NCBI GenBank assembly: GCA_019802505.1
Contig: JAFMOC010000007.1
Span: 12,127,501-12,191,500 of the forward strand
DNA: 64,000 nucleotides
Direction of reading: 5' to 3'
From: Corydoras sp. C115
Lineage: Eukaryota; Chordata; Actinopteri; Siluriformes; Callichthyidae
Shown in pieces: positions 11,556 through 41,054 of this stretch (the first letter of the stretch is position 1; every line of letters starts with the position of its first letter). The position numbers were made by a program, and so were the translations under genes. The notes beneath the pieces are model-generated. The model saw only the letters and a list, made by a program, of their open reading frames with translations. It had not been told where the DNA came from and did no database searches.

Positions 11556-14500
11556 GTAATTTGGATCTTGACCCCATGTTTTTGGACTGAAGGAAAACTG
11601 GTGAACACGGAGAAAACCCACATGGACATCGGGATTCGAAACTGGATCCCCAGTGCTGAGGGCTGAATGTTCTAACCACTAAGCCAATTTATTTGGTATT
11701 ATTTATTATTATAAATGTTATAAATGAGAATTCTTTCATGTTCAGAAAGTTTTTATTTTCAGCTTTTTCGTGGTTGGGAAGACATGAACAATTTGTTTCA
11801 GACTTGACAAACAAACAACTTTTTGTTTCAGTGACCATGTAACTTAAAATTTTTTTTTTTAGTTAATTTTTTTTTTTTTTAATTTGTAAATGTTTCTATC
11901 ACTTGTAGGACATGAGCCTGGACTGATACAACTAGTGAATTACTACAGAGGAGCTGACAAACTGTGTCGCAAAGCATCTCTGGTCAAGTGAGTATTGATC
12001 TTTTATTTACTCCATTAAAGCTGACTGTAAATTATTTTACAATTAGTGTACAACAGAATGTGGTGTACTACTATCCTACAACGTTTATTTGGAATTTCTT
12101 TGGTGTAGGTTAATAAAGACTAGTGCAGAACTAAAAGACTCCTGTAACTGGTTCCCTGAGTCTTACATCATATATCCAACCAATCTTAACACACCAGTGG
12201 CTCCTGCCACTAATGGCGTTAGTCATCTGAAGAGCAACCCAAAAACAGATGAGCGAGAGGTCTTCCTCGCCTCCTATAACTCCAAAAGGGAAACTGGTGA
12301 AGGAACTGTGTGGATTGCTAAATCATCTGCTGGAGCGAAAGGTGAGCACTTTAAACGCTCAAAACTCATTTACAGGTTTCAATTAAGAGTGAACCTGTTA
12401 AGAGTTCTGTAGTGGAATCAACTGGATTATTGTAAATGACAATAAAAACACTGATGCTTTTTTTTTTTTTGGTCAGGTGCCGGAATCTTGATCTCTCAGG
12501 ATGCAAACCAGTTGCTGGAGTTTATTGATAATCAGGGACAAGTTCATGTCATTCAGAAGTACCTTGAGCACCCATTGTTGTTGCAACCGGGTCATCGTAA
12601 ATTTGATATAAGGTTAAACACCCTGCATCTTATCAGACATTCTTGTGAGGTCAAATCTACAACACTTAATTTATGAAGTCTGTATTTTAAGGAGCTGGGT
12701 TCTTGTTGACCATCAGTACAACATCTACCTGTACCGCGAGGGAGTGCTGAGAACATCTTCAGAGCCGTACAACAGCTCTGACCTCCAGAATATGACCAGC
12801 CACCTGACAAATCACTGCATCCAAAAGGAGCACTCGCAGAACTACGGTCGATACGAGGAAGGAAACGAGATGTTTTTTGATGAGTTTAGACAATACCTGT
12901 TAAGTGCTCACAATGTTTCCATGGAGACGTCCATTTTACCTCAGATAAAGCAAATAATAAGGTATGACTTTTAATACAATAAGTGGTCATTAAACTTTGT
13001 TAAGAAGCTAATGCATTCAGGCTGAGATGAAAACAATGCTGTTTTGAGTCTTATCAATTTGTGAAATCTGATATGTCAATCTGTTTGAACTTATAAAAGC
13101 TGAACAGCTTTAACAGCTGTTCTAATGTTAATACGCTTCACTTTTCATAATCTTAGTTTTTTTCAAAAATGATATACATTATTTTATCTGTATCAGTATC
13201 TTTACACTCTTGTTTAACTGTATGGACTTTTCTCCTTGTGTTTTGCTGATTTGAGATTTATAGGCAGTAAATTCCACCTTGACACCTTGATATTTTATGG
13301 CTGATTTACTATTACTATTGCTTTTACCTCTTTGCATTGCAAAGTGAAATAAGTTTGATCCCTGGCGGTGGATGTATTCACTTATTTTCAATTAGAATTC
13401 CTTTAATTACAGCACACACATTTGCATTACACTAAGACCATAATTATGAGCTTTAGAATACATATTTTCTGATATACAAATGACAATTGTTTTTTGCACA
13501 TTACATAACACACCCTAAATAATGTAGCCATCCAGCTAGCTTTGTTAATTTTTTTAGATGTGTATTATAAATACAGTGTATTACTACCACAAGTAGTAAC
13601 AATAGCATTATTGTTTATTATAGTTTGTGATTTTGTTTATTTTTTTAAATTATTGTTTTATTTCTTGACATCCTCACTAATATTTTTGCTAAATCATATT
13701 TTTTGAACAGGAGCTGCCTGCTGTGTATTGAACCAGCTATCAGCACTAAGCATCTTCCCTACCAGAGCTTCCAGCTTTTTGGATTTGACTTCATGATGGA
13801 CGAAAGCTTTAAAGTGTGGCTGATTGAGATCAATGGCGCACCTGCCTGTGCACAGTGAGTACTACAGTCCCTCTACTATAAATGAATTAAAAAAAAAAAA
13901 ATCTGAAGTAGCTTTTTTTTCCTGGTCATTTTTATTTTTGCTAATATTGCAGCATATGTTTTTATTAAGGCGGCACGGTGGCTTAGTGGTTAGCACGTTC
14001 GCCTCTCAGCGCTAGGGATTCCCGGTTCGATTCCCCATCTGGGTGGAGTTTCCATGTTCTCCCCGTGTCTGCGTGGGTTTCCTCCGGGTTCTCCGGTTTC
14101 CTCGCACAGTCCAAAAACATGGATCAAGTCAATTGAATTCTCAAAATTGCACCAAATAGAGAGTGTCTGTGTGAGTGAATGTGTGCCCAGCGATGGATTG
14201 GCGCCCTGTCCTGGGTCTATCTGCCCAGAGCCCGAGACGTTCTCCCCTGGATGGACATGGGGAACCCCACCGCGACCCTAATATAGGATAAAGCGGGATA
14301 TAATGAATGAATGAATGTTTTTATTAAGAACATTTCTTAATTTTCCATGTCAGTTCTTCTTATGAGTAAGTAGCTGTGAACTACTTTTTTTAATTGTGAA
14401 ACACATTTAATTTTGTTCTTAAAATTATGTCTCTTTAGAAAACTCTATGCAGAATTGTGCCAAGGCATTGTGGATGTGGCGATTTCCACCGTCTTTTCTC

Positions 14501-14622
14501 CAAATGCAGACACACTCTCTTTCTCACCACCCTTCTCCACCTCACCGTCACTTTCTTCGAATGCTTGTTCTTCACCTAAAATTAGGGCGCCACACCTCTT
14601 TGGCCCATTCATCAAACTGTGA
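10750..14622 (+). CDS. ttl: Tubulin tyrosine ligase
   Basis: Seven coding exons join without frame error: 10750-10906, 11909-11987, 12109-12341, 12477-12612, 12692-12961, 13711-13854 and 14439-14622 (1203 nt, 400 aa; human TTL is 377). All introns are GT...AG. TTL is the ATP-dependent enzyme that adds tyrosine back to the C-terminus of detyrosinated alpha-tubulin in the cytosol. Family signatures include [65 protein letters not shown] and [11 protein letters not shown] (Lys198, Asp200, Arg202). The catalytic [13 protein letters not shown] has Glu331 and Asn333 at the numbering I recall for mammalian TTL. The C-terminal tail carries a Ser/Pro-rich insertion of about 23 residues (roughly 355-385) absent from the human protein before the conserved FIKL ending. 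A SINE lies in the last intron. Confidence 0.97.
11183..11212 (-). mobile_element. SINE tail fragment
   Basis: A short piece resembling only the 3' end of the (TGAA)n SINE family in reverse orientation (ccattatcttctgctgaatcc). It is too short to be certain. Confidence 0.4.
11350..11688 (-). mobile_element. Diverged SINE with an internal TA microsatellite
   Basis: Reverse-orientation, diverged copy: tail-like 'ttcttccacttagacc', body (ggttccccatgcccatcc), then the head remnant 'ctaaccactaagcc'. Where other copies read 'ctatatggggcaatttgg' this one has a long (TA)n run. It lies in ttl intron 1. Confidence 0.8.
11490..11552. repeat. (TA)n microsatellite
   Basis: About thirty TA units, starting just after 'cactatataca' and ending at 'taggggtaattt', inside a SINE copy in ttl intron 1. 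Confidence 0.95.
13970..14314 (+). mobile_element. tRNA-derived SINE in the last ttl intron
   Basis: Full copy with head, body and an (ATGA)n tail, flanked by the 14-bp repeat ATGTTTTTATTAAG (13956-13969 and 14315-14328). It is inserted in the sense direction in ttl, about 110 nt before the final exon. The clean duplication suggests a relatively young insertion. Confidence 0.93.
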
Positions 14623-16100
14623 GCATGGTACAGTACTTTTCAGATTCTTGGACGAAAGTCCTCTTACAGCTACACTGTTTAAAACATCCTTTTCATTACA
14701 AATGATTAAAGTTGCTTATCAGCTTAATTCTATTAATTTTGACAACAAGAAGTTGACCTGTTCATTATATGAAAAGAACACATCTATACATTTGCACCAT
14801 AATAGCATGCACAGTATTTGTCCTCACATTTACAATATGAGAATATCAAACAATTTAGCATTTGAGTGAATGATATTTATAATAAAATGCAACATACTGT
14901 GTTTATAAAGATGGAATGGAAAAGGATCATTTGTCTTAAATTTCTCAGGCATTGCTCCAAATACCTCAGGACTGTTCATTGACTGAATGTAGGATGGCTG
15001 CAAAATGTCTTGCATTTTAGCAAAGTCACAAGAACTGTCAAACATCATTTATTACATCAAATCCAAGAATTCTTTAAACAGAGCCCATAACGTTTAGTCT
15101 TTTAAAGCATTTTTGTTAGGAATCAACTACAGTAACAGTAACAACTGTAAAATAGACAATTTCTCAAAAGAAGTTATGAATGATCCATCACAGTTATACT
15201 GACACAATCACACCTGGAGCACTTTTGTATTACCTGTTATCTTTTAGCATGTTTTTTTAAGGAGTGGGTGACAGGGGAAAACATGCAAACCTCACTCAAA
15301 AGGGAAGTAAGGGGCACTAGTCACTAAATGTAACTTGGTCAGACTGCACAAGTTTTTGCATTATTTGTGAAGTTGATTTAGAACAATATAACAGTTAATT
15401 TATGTTAGTTGGGCAAAGTCATTTAGTCTGTACCAATATTTTATTATGTAGATTAAAATAATTTAATCATATTTTTAAAAATGTAAAAAAAAAAGTTACT
15501 CCAGTTCTCAGCTGTAACCGTATCCATGTCAATAATTCGTGTTGCTTTTTATGCTGAGGCATTTCATTATTTTTAAAAACTTAATATTCCCCTTTACTAC
15601 TTAGGTTACTACTTGTTTTTTGTAATAACTAAAGATTTTTATTCAGTTAAGCTCACTTAAACATTTATTAATTAGTAAATAAAATATTTGTAAAAACAGA
15701 ATTAGAACTATGATTTTCATGTATAGATGAATAGTTACATTCAGTTAAACAGCTATAACACAAATTGTGTTGGATCCCTTTAACTTTTTTGTTGATTTTT
15801 TTTTTATTAAGGGCGGATCTGCACTCAAAAGCCTGGTATGGCAGTTTTTTGACCGTGTGGGGTGTTCTTCATTCAATAGGCTTGTAGTTCACACAGCAGT
15901 AGATTTTGAAGGTCTTAATCACCGATTCTGATATGTAGTACATTGTGGTTCATGCAATAAATAGAAATTTGTAAGTGTTTTAAAGAATACCAAAAATAAC
16001 ACAAAATATACATACACACTCCGTTTTATCAAAATACATAATAAGTTCAACTGATATGTTTAATGCATGTAAACGATAGCCAGATCACACTAATATCAGG
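14623..16100. other. ttl 3' UTR and flank
   Basis: Candidate AATAAA signals occur near 14878 and 15956, and either could end ttl mRNA. The rest is A+T-rich with no gene-like frame. Confidence 0.5.
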
Positions 16101-16102
16101 TA

Positions 16103-17184
16103 CTGTATTTTCCGGACCATAAGGCTAGTATTATAAGGCGCAGTCTGAATTACGGGGTCTATTTCTGTATTTGATCCACGTATAAGGCGCACCGAACTAT
16201 AAGGCGCAGTCTCAATTACGGACTCTACTTCTGTACGGTACTTATTCTGTACGGCACCGTATTATAAAGCATATGCTAAAACATACGATCTACAAGAAAA
16301 GTAAAACGGTGATTTATAATTGAAGTTTATTCTACTACTTGACAAAACACACATTATTTTAATCACTCCCCAATTCTCCCACAAATCCATCAAAGTCCTC
16401 ATCTTCTGTGTCTGAATTAAAAAGCTGCGCAATTTCACTATCGAGCACTCCGAGTCAGTACCGTCGCCAGGCGGCTGTTCGGCAACGATGCCGGCTTTCG
16501 CGAAAGCTCGGACAGCGGTTACAGCAGAAACCTCAGCCCAGGCATCCACAATCCATACATTTACATTACATACATTTGGTCATTTAGCAGATGTCGCTTT
16601 TATCCAAAGCGACTTACAAGGTGAACACAGGGTTAATCACAACATCCCTGGAGCAATGAGGGTTAAGGGTCTTGCTCAAGGACCCACATTGGTAACTTCA
16701 GTGGACCTGGGATTTGAACCCCCAACCTTCAGATTGATAGCCCAATGCCCTAACCACTGAGCTACCACTCCCAATCCATTCAGACGGTGGCGTAACTCAC
16801 CCGCCGCTACCGCTGAGTTTTAGTAAACGTGTGTTTGCCGTCTATCATCCATCGCTCCCACGCCGCCCACAACTTTACTTTAAACGCCCTGTTTACGCCA
16901 ATGTCCAGCGGTCGGAGTTCTTTATTTAATCCTCCCGGAATGAGGGCAAGCTCCGAATTAATTTTCTTCACTCTGCTTTTCTGTGAGATGAGTGCGCATG
17001 GAGCCACAAATCAGCAGGAAGTTGATGTGTGGGAAAAAAACCACCCGGTCGCACAACAATACTTTGGAACTTTTGGATTTTGGAACTCAGTACACGTATA
17101 AGGCGCACTGGATTATAAGGTGCACGTCTGATTTCTGGGAAAATTTTAGGCTTTTAGGTGCGCCTTATAGTCCGGAAAATACGG
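16103..17184 (-). mobile_element. pogo/Tigger-like DNA transposon remnant
   Basis: Terminal inverted repeats of about 22 bp (ctgtattttccggaccataagg at the left; the complement of ccttatagtccggaaaatacgg at the right) are flanked by TA, as expected for the Tc1/mariner/pogo superfamily. Variants of 'tataaggcgca' recur inside each end. The minus strand carries a C-terminal piece of a pogo/Tigger-type DDE transposase: IPGGLNKELRPLDIGVNRAF then WERWM around 17007-16850, and DAWAEVSAVTAVRAFAKAGI around 16549-16480. The N-terminal DNA-binding half and most of the catalytic core are missing, so it cannot be autonomous. A SINE (16557-16771) interrupts it. Confidence 0.85.
16557..16771 (-). mobile_element. 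tRNA-derived SINE with L2-type tail, nested
   Basis: A second SINE family, in reverse orientation: 3' tail (catttagcagatgtcgctt) first, then body, and a tRNA-like head (ccactgagctaccac) at the right. The 8-bp repeat CAATCCAT flanks it at 16549-16556 and 16772-16779. It resembles teleost SINEs that share their 3' tail with L2 LINEs. It lies inside the pogo/Tigger-like element. Confidence 0.92.
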
Positions 17185-18167
17185 TAATCTTATTATGAAA
17201 TATTACTTGGAGCCCTCAGTCACAAATAAACACAATAGTCTTGCTATAACAACAATTTCACTTCTGTTTTAATGTACAGATAGCTTATGTTTTGTTAACA
17301 GTTCAGAATTGAAAGTTTGGCAGTGGTTTGGGAACTAAAGTTGCAATTCGAGTTATATTTGCATAGAAAAATACTTATCCTGTGTTATATAGCAACATAT
17401 TCTACCCCTTTTTTAGATTTTTTGTGCTATAGAAACAATGTTAGACACAAAGTCCTGTAAATCTGACCAAACTGCGCTGCACTGGTCCTCAGAACTAAGT
17501 GATGACTGTTGCACTTCCAGGCTGCCGTATAGTATTAAAGACTGCCATCAGATTTAATGCATTGAGAAAGTTAAAAGAAAACGATGGATTGTTGGCTTGT
17601 GGGGTATTTGTACTAAAAAGTAAAAGAACAAAAAGGGTTAGACCTTCTAGAGTAATGTGTGTAAAAAATTAACTTTTTATAAGTATGTATAGTAGAAGCA
17701 TTTAAACATGACAGCAGCCATTGGTTGTGATACATTACTAGTCATAGAATTGCTTTATAATCAGTTTAGTCAATCACCAGTTTATGTTTTACACGTCCTG
17801 AGGTCCTGAAAAGGGTAAGGGTGCCTTAATGAAGTAGTATAAAAGTGAAATGTATAAGTGAAAAAAGAAGACATGACACTGTTATTCAGTTAATTTCCTG
17901 TTATTTATTGTTAAGTCAGTTTTGTTGTCTTATTTATTGTCTCATGTTAAATTAATTTTATGGACTAGACTAGTTAATACTCATTTTTTAGCCAATTGTA
18001 TTGTAAATAGTAAAGTTTGGTTCACAGCACACGAGCAGTTGAATTGACATTTTCTTTATTCATACCAAAGATATCTGGAATTGTTCATGTCATTTTTGTA
18101 GTAAACATTTTTATGACTGATGTGTAAACATTGCGAGTATGTTGTTATTCAGTTTTAATGCGCGATG

Positions 18168-18600
18168 TACAGTTGAGCCTTAAATTTATATACACCGAGA
18201 CTCAAGACTTTTAACTACAATTGTTTTACACTTTCAAAAATGTTATTTACTTTTTGGTTGATTTAATTTCAGAGACAAACAGTCCTTGAACAAATGTACA
18301 AATTTTGAATTTTCTGAAAAAAGGTGAAAGATGGTGCACACAGCATTATATTTTGAGGCTATGTAGCTGGGAATAGGACTGTGCGTCTTAGAAACTTGGT
18401 GACAACATGAAAAAAATATTATTTAGAAATACTGAATGTTCACCTTAAAGCTTCAATCAGAAAACAGAAACTGCAATCCAAAGCGCTTCTTTAAAAGAAT
18501 GATTGACTTTAACGACAACAGTCTGGAATAAATTACAGATTGAATTAGCTTCATTTCTAGAAACATATTGTGAGAAGCTTGTTTAAGGCAACCCTGGCAT
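18168..18600 (+). mobile_element. Possible Tc1-like element remnant
   Basis: The start (tacagttgagccttaaattt, then atatacaccgag) resembles the terminal inverted repeat style of fish Tc1-like elements (cagttgaag...acatacac). No transposase frame or matching right terminus was identified. Confidence 0.3.
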
Positions 18601-20599
18601 TTTACTTATGATAATCTTACAGGACAATACTATCAGGTTTTGTTTCAGCATTATGTAATGTAATAAATAAAACATTAAATATATTTAATAGCAAAAAAAA
18701 ATTAATATACTATTTTACCCAACAATAGAAACATATAGTGATGTGTGCCATTGTTTAAGGTTGAAAGTCTTTAGTCTGGGTGTTTCTATGTCTTAACTGT
18801 ACAATACTGATTGCTGGAAAGGAAAATCACAAATATTCATAGACCTTTATAGTCGTGTAAAAACATTTACTTGTCTGTTCTTGTTAGCAGAGAAAAGGTT
18901 ATAATCAGACCTCATCTGCAGCTCTGATATTCACAGTAGGTCATTTGTGCTCAGCCTTTTAACCGACCTGACCAAGCAAATGTCATTTAGCCAGTTGCTT
19001 TTCCTCGTGTTTTGTTCTCTGTATTAAATGTAAATGCAACCTTGAAAACATGAAGCTGTATCCACATTAGCATCTTTGAACCATTTTTGCCTGTTTTAAA
19101 AAGCTTTGTGCATGTGTGTGCTGTCTTTTATTATTGACCAATAAAATTAGTTTTCAGATATGTGCCTTTGTTTGTTTTGCAATAAAACCAAGAACAAACA
19201 ATTTTATGAGAACAAATCAAAAGTTTACCACAGATTTCATCAGCACAAATGAGACATGTCCTTTATCTTGTAGAAATAGAACAACCAGACGTTTAGGATA
19301 TTTGAATAAAGCCAACAAGTACAGTCACAATAATGTTAATTTACGAGATTACCACTAGACAACAAAGAAAACGGAACTTTAGGACCCCGTGAGGGAAATA
19401 ATTAAGTAAGATGGGGAAGATTTTAAACAAATTGGAAGTTCCTACATTTCTGCATTATTTGCACACATCATGTGATCAAAGAAAACAATAAACAATGCAA
19501 TTCAATTTTCAAATAAATATAAGTTTTAAATACATTTTAAATATCTAATAACATAATTTGAATGTCGGAAAATTGATATGTGGTTGTTGCTTTTTTCCTT
19601 CTAATACCAAATCCTGCAAAGACCATCCAACTGCTTTAAAAGAAATTCTTCAGGCCAACATGAATTTTATTCTCTTCAAATCGCATTTATTTAGGCATAA
19701 AAATAACACATCTATGAAGATTTCTTTCCCTTTTATTAGACATGGATGAAGGTTTAGGTTAAAGAACAGCAAAAGGCCAGATAATTCCAAAGAATTACTT
19801 TATTCAGAACTGTATGTGCATATTTGTGATACATGCTCACAAACAGCAATAGTTCAAAATAGTGGCTAATTATAATATATATACAAAAATACAGACAGAT
19901 TAATTTAATCTCTGTTGTGACAAAGATACCAAGCCAAGCAGCTTTAGTCAGCAGAATGTAGTTTTAAAGTTCGAACAGAACCCAAACAGAGCAAGAACAA
20001 TATTGCACTTTGTCACAATGCAGCCCGATGCAGAAAGTACATGCAGATCATTTAAAAGAGTCATATTATGTACTTTTGTTTTCACAGACATTCTTTCCCA
20101 TATAGTTGAACGTGTGCTCTTGAGGCTATCCATGAATGAGCTCACACTCTGAATATTATTTCATCATGATATTCACTTCCCTATTGACTTTTACATCCTT
20201 TAGCTAAACTACAAAGCCTTGTCCATTGTAACCCGTTCCACATTTGAACTCTTAAATATAAACATTTTAAATACAGTGCATATTTAACAGCTAATGTAAT
20301 GCTGATGTTAGCCATTCATTTTTTTCACTGTCATTTTAAAGTCGACGGACTTTAATTTCATCAATCCTTTAAATCTGCCATTCTGCAAAGTGAGTCATGA
20401 GTTAAATAGAGCCAGTCCATCAACTCACCTATATTCATACAGTCCCATTCACAATTCCTAGCACCTCTTGTAAAGATCAGTGAAATGAGTTATAAGAAAT
20501 ATTTAAGGAACTCACTTAATATTTTAAGAATCCTAAGTATTAGGACACATCTCTCAATTACTGAATTTAGATGTTACATTCAGTCCCAGGTATATAAAA

Positions 20600-20875
20600 T
20601 GAAGACATAACTTTTGGACAATAATATGCTTCCAAATTTGTGGAAACAGTTTAGGGAAGGCCTGTTTATGTTCCAGCATGACTATACCCCAGTGCAGAAA
20701 AAAGTTGCATAAAGGCATTTTTAAGAGAATGTGAAGGAACTTGACTGGGCCACACAGAACCCTGACCTGATCTTTTAGGTGAACTAAAATGGACATTGTG
20801 AGCCAGGCCTCCTCATCCAACACCAGTGTCTGACCACAAAAATTCCAACAGACACACTCCAAAATCTTTGGGGTT
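20600..20875 (+). mobile_element. Decayed Tc1-like transposase fragment
   Basis: Pieces of the C-terminal catalytic domain can be read across frames: FQHDYTPVQKK, then ELDWATQNPDL (equivalent to the Asp/Pro-Asp-Leu block), then KIPTDTLQNLW-like sequence. Stops and frameshifts show it is dead. Confidence 0.65.
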
Positions 20876-20876
20876 T

Positions 20877-20900
20877 TTATTATTATTATTATTATTATTA
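20877..20900. repeat. (ATT)n microsatellite
   Basis: Eight consecutive ATT units directly after the Tc1-like remnant. Confidence 0.9.
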
Positions 20901-22839
20901 TTTTTACATATTTCACTTTTTTAGATTGGCCCAGAGGTCAATTTCTGTTAAAAAGGGGAAAATGAAAAAAAAGTTATTTTCTAAAAATGGCAACATCTGG
21001 AATTAGGGTATTAATTGATAATTAATTGATAAGTAATTGATTACCCAATGTACAGAGACACAATAAGTGAGGATCACTGATGATGAGCATTGTAATAAAG
21101 GATCATCATAAGTTCATTACAGCTTCAAACATGAGGCAACACTTTCATGCTAGAGATAAAGAGAAACCTTGTCAGGAAATAAATGGTTTGTAGTTGAATC
21201 TTTAGTGAGGATAGTGGTCTATAATGTATATTCATACCAACTCAAAATGGCATATTAAACAGCCATTCAAATATAAAAAAGATTGTTGGAAAATGACTGG
21301 GTCAGTTAAAGAGGAATGGTCTCAGGAGGGGAGCTAGGATCCTGGTTGTTATTTGTCTTAAATTCCCCAAGAGATTTGTTTCTCCATTAGAACTACCTTA
21401 GTAGAAGTTTGGCCTTTGCTTATTCAGTCATTGTAATATTAAGTTCATTTAACAGACAGAATTTCTTACAACCCATTTAACTCATCCTTACAAGGAGTGC
21501 CAATGTCTGTGGAAAGGACATTAAATACAAGTACACACATACACATTTAAAACTGAAACACATAAATATAAAGTAAAGACTGTAACAAAGACATTTAACC
21601 TTTTCTCATGAGATCAATCAAATGCAATATGAAATACTTTTTAAGCAGACTGTGCCTTATAAATACAACAAAAGTAAAACATTGCAGCATTAAACTGAGG
21701 GGAAAAAACAGATAGCCGTAATATTTGAGAAATGACTTCATTCAAAAATAATTATGTGAGTGAAAGCCTGTGAACCACATGTTAATGGTTTCAAATATAT
21801 ATATAAAGCCACATTAGTTGATGTGCTCTGTTCATGTAAATTTATGCATGAGAAAGTCATATAAACAAAGAATTTGAATACTGTAAAAGTAGTTTGTTGA
21901 GGAGGTTCAAAGAAATCTACAAGCACATTTACAAGCACCTAATTAAGGCACATGAGCACAGTTATATGAAACCAGAGAAATCACTCTCTCATTAAATTTG
22001 GAATATACACTTTACATTTAAAGTGTTGGCATTGCCAACAAAAAACTTTAGCAGTCGAAATGCTAAGTCAGAACGAGACTAACGTGTGTTAGTTAATTTT
22101 TCAGGCCTTATAGAATTATGCTATGAATAGACACAAGAAAATTGACATTTTTTTTATTATAGTACCAAGAACTAGACCTAAGAGGAAAAAAACATCATTT
22201 GATCAAACGGACCTCCTACCACCTGTATTGTGAATTTCCCCATTGTGAAACAAATAAAGGTCTATCTAATCTTAATAGATGTTGGTGAAAATAGTAAGGC
22301 CACTATGTTCTTGAGGTTTGGCCTGGTTTTAAGCTTGAAAAACTTTTTAACTTTTACAGAAATTATGTGTATGCACTCTTCTCCTAACCATTTGTTATAT
22401 TTCTTTCCCAAACATAATAATTGTGGCTTAATAATTAATTTATGTTTCTCTGTTAAAAAGACAAAGGCCACAAACCATGTTTTATCTTTTAACATTTTGC
22501 TGATCTGATTTTGTTCAAGTGACAAGTAGAAGAGATCAGTGGCTCTGTCTTATGTGAGGCAAACCTTGCCAGGCATGTACAAATACAAATTTAATACTGT
22601 ATTTGTCCCATACAGTCTTGTACAAATGTCCAGACACCCATGCTTAAATTCCATTTTGTTGATTTTCTAAGTGTCATTAAATTAACACTTAAATCTAAAA
22701 ATACATTTAATTATTTCAATGTTTTATTATATTATTATATATAATATTATATATAATATTGTTACCAATCTTTATAAACAATCATTTTCCAAATTAATTC
22801 ATCATTCATTTTATTGACTTTTTACTTAATTGTGGAGTC

Positions 22840-22915
22840 TAAAAAGAATTTCACTGCTGGCTGTACCGTGTATGTATGTCTACGCATGTGACAAACTTGA
22901 CTTGATATTAAATAA
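22840..22915 (+). mobile_element. Possible LINE 3' tail
   Basis: The sequence 'aagaatttcactgctggctg' followed by 'tgtgacaaacttgacttga' resembles 3' ends of fish non-LTR retrotransposons. No coding part is attached, so the call rests on that similarity alone. Confidence 0.35.
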
Positions 22916-23173
22916 AAACTTAAATAATATGCTGGAGTTTGTTCTTTGTAAAGGAGTGTTTATATGTTCACTTTAAAAAATCAATAAAACATGGAATGTG
23001 GCCTAAACATGTGCATAGGACTGCATTTTATAAAAGCAGAGCCAGCAACAATAACAATAAGATAAAAAGGTGCAGTAAACATATCCATTCTGAACCTGAA
23101 CATTCTGCTAGGTTTGAGGTTACTTCAATCTTGAAAAGGCCAACAAAAAGTCAATTATTTCCTTTAATATGAG

Positions 23174-23212
23174 ACATTTTACTCATATTACATTTTAATA
23201 TGAGTAAAATGT
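23174..23212. repeat. Perfect 16-bp hairpin in the klc1 3' UTR
   Basis: ACATTTTACTCATATT (23174-23189) and its exact reverse complement (23197-23212) are separated by a 7-nt loop. On the klc1 strand it begins about 115 nt after the stop codon, so it is probably transcribed in the 3' UTR. Confidence 0.85.
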
Positions 23213-23326
23213 AAGTCATGTGTGAATAGCATTTCATTTTGATAACAGGATTTAAGAAAGGGCCAACTGTACAGCAATAACCTTATGTTAGCATCACCTC
23301 TTTTTCAGGACAAATAGTGCAGAGCT

Positions 23327-41054
<17,728 letters not shown>

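Larger units (their letters stand above)
17187..23326. other. Gene-poor interval between ttl and klc1
   Basis: No coding exon is supported. The right end is the klc1 3' UTR on the minus strand. Recognisable contents are a possible Tc1-like terminal region (18168-18600), a Tc1-like transposase remnant (20600-20875), an ATT microsatellite (20877-20900), an alternating AT-rich palindromic patch (22728-22760), a LINE-like 3' tail (22840-22915) and a perfect 16-bp inverted repeat (23174-23212). Short open frames show no similarity. Confidence 0.6.
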
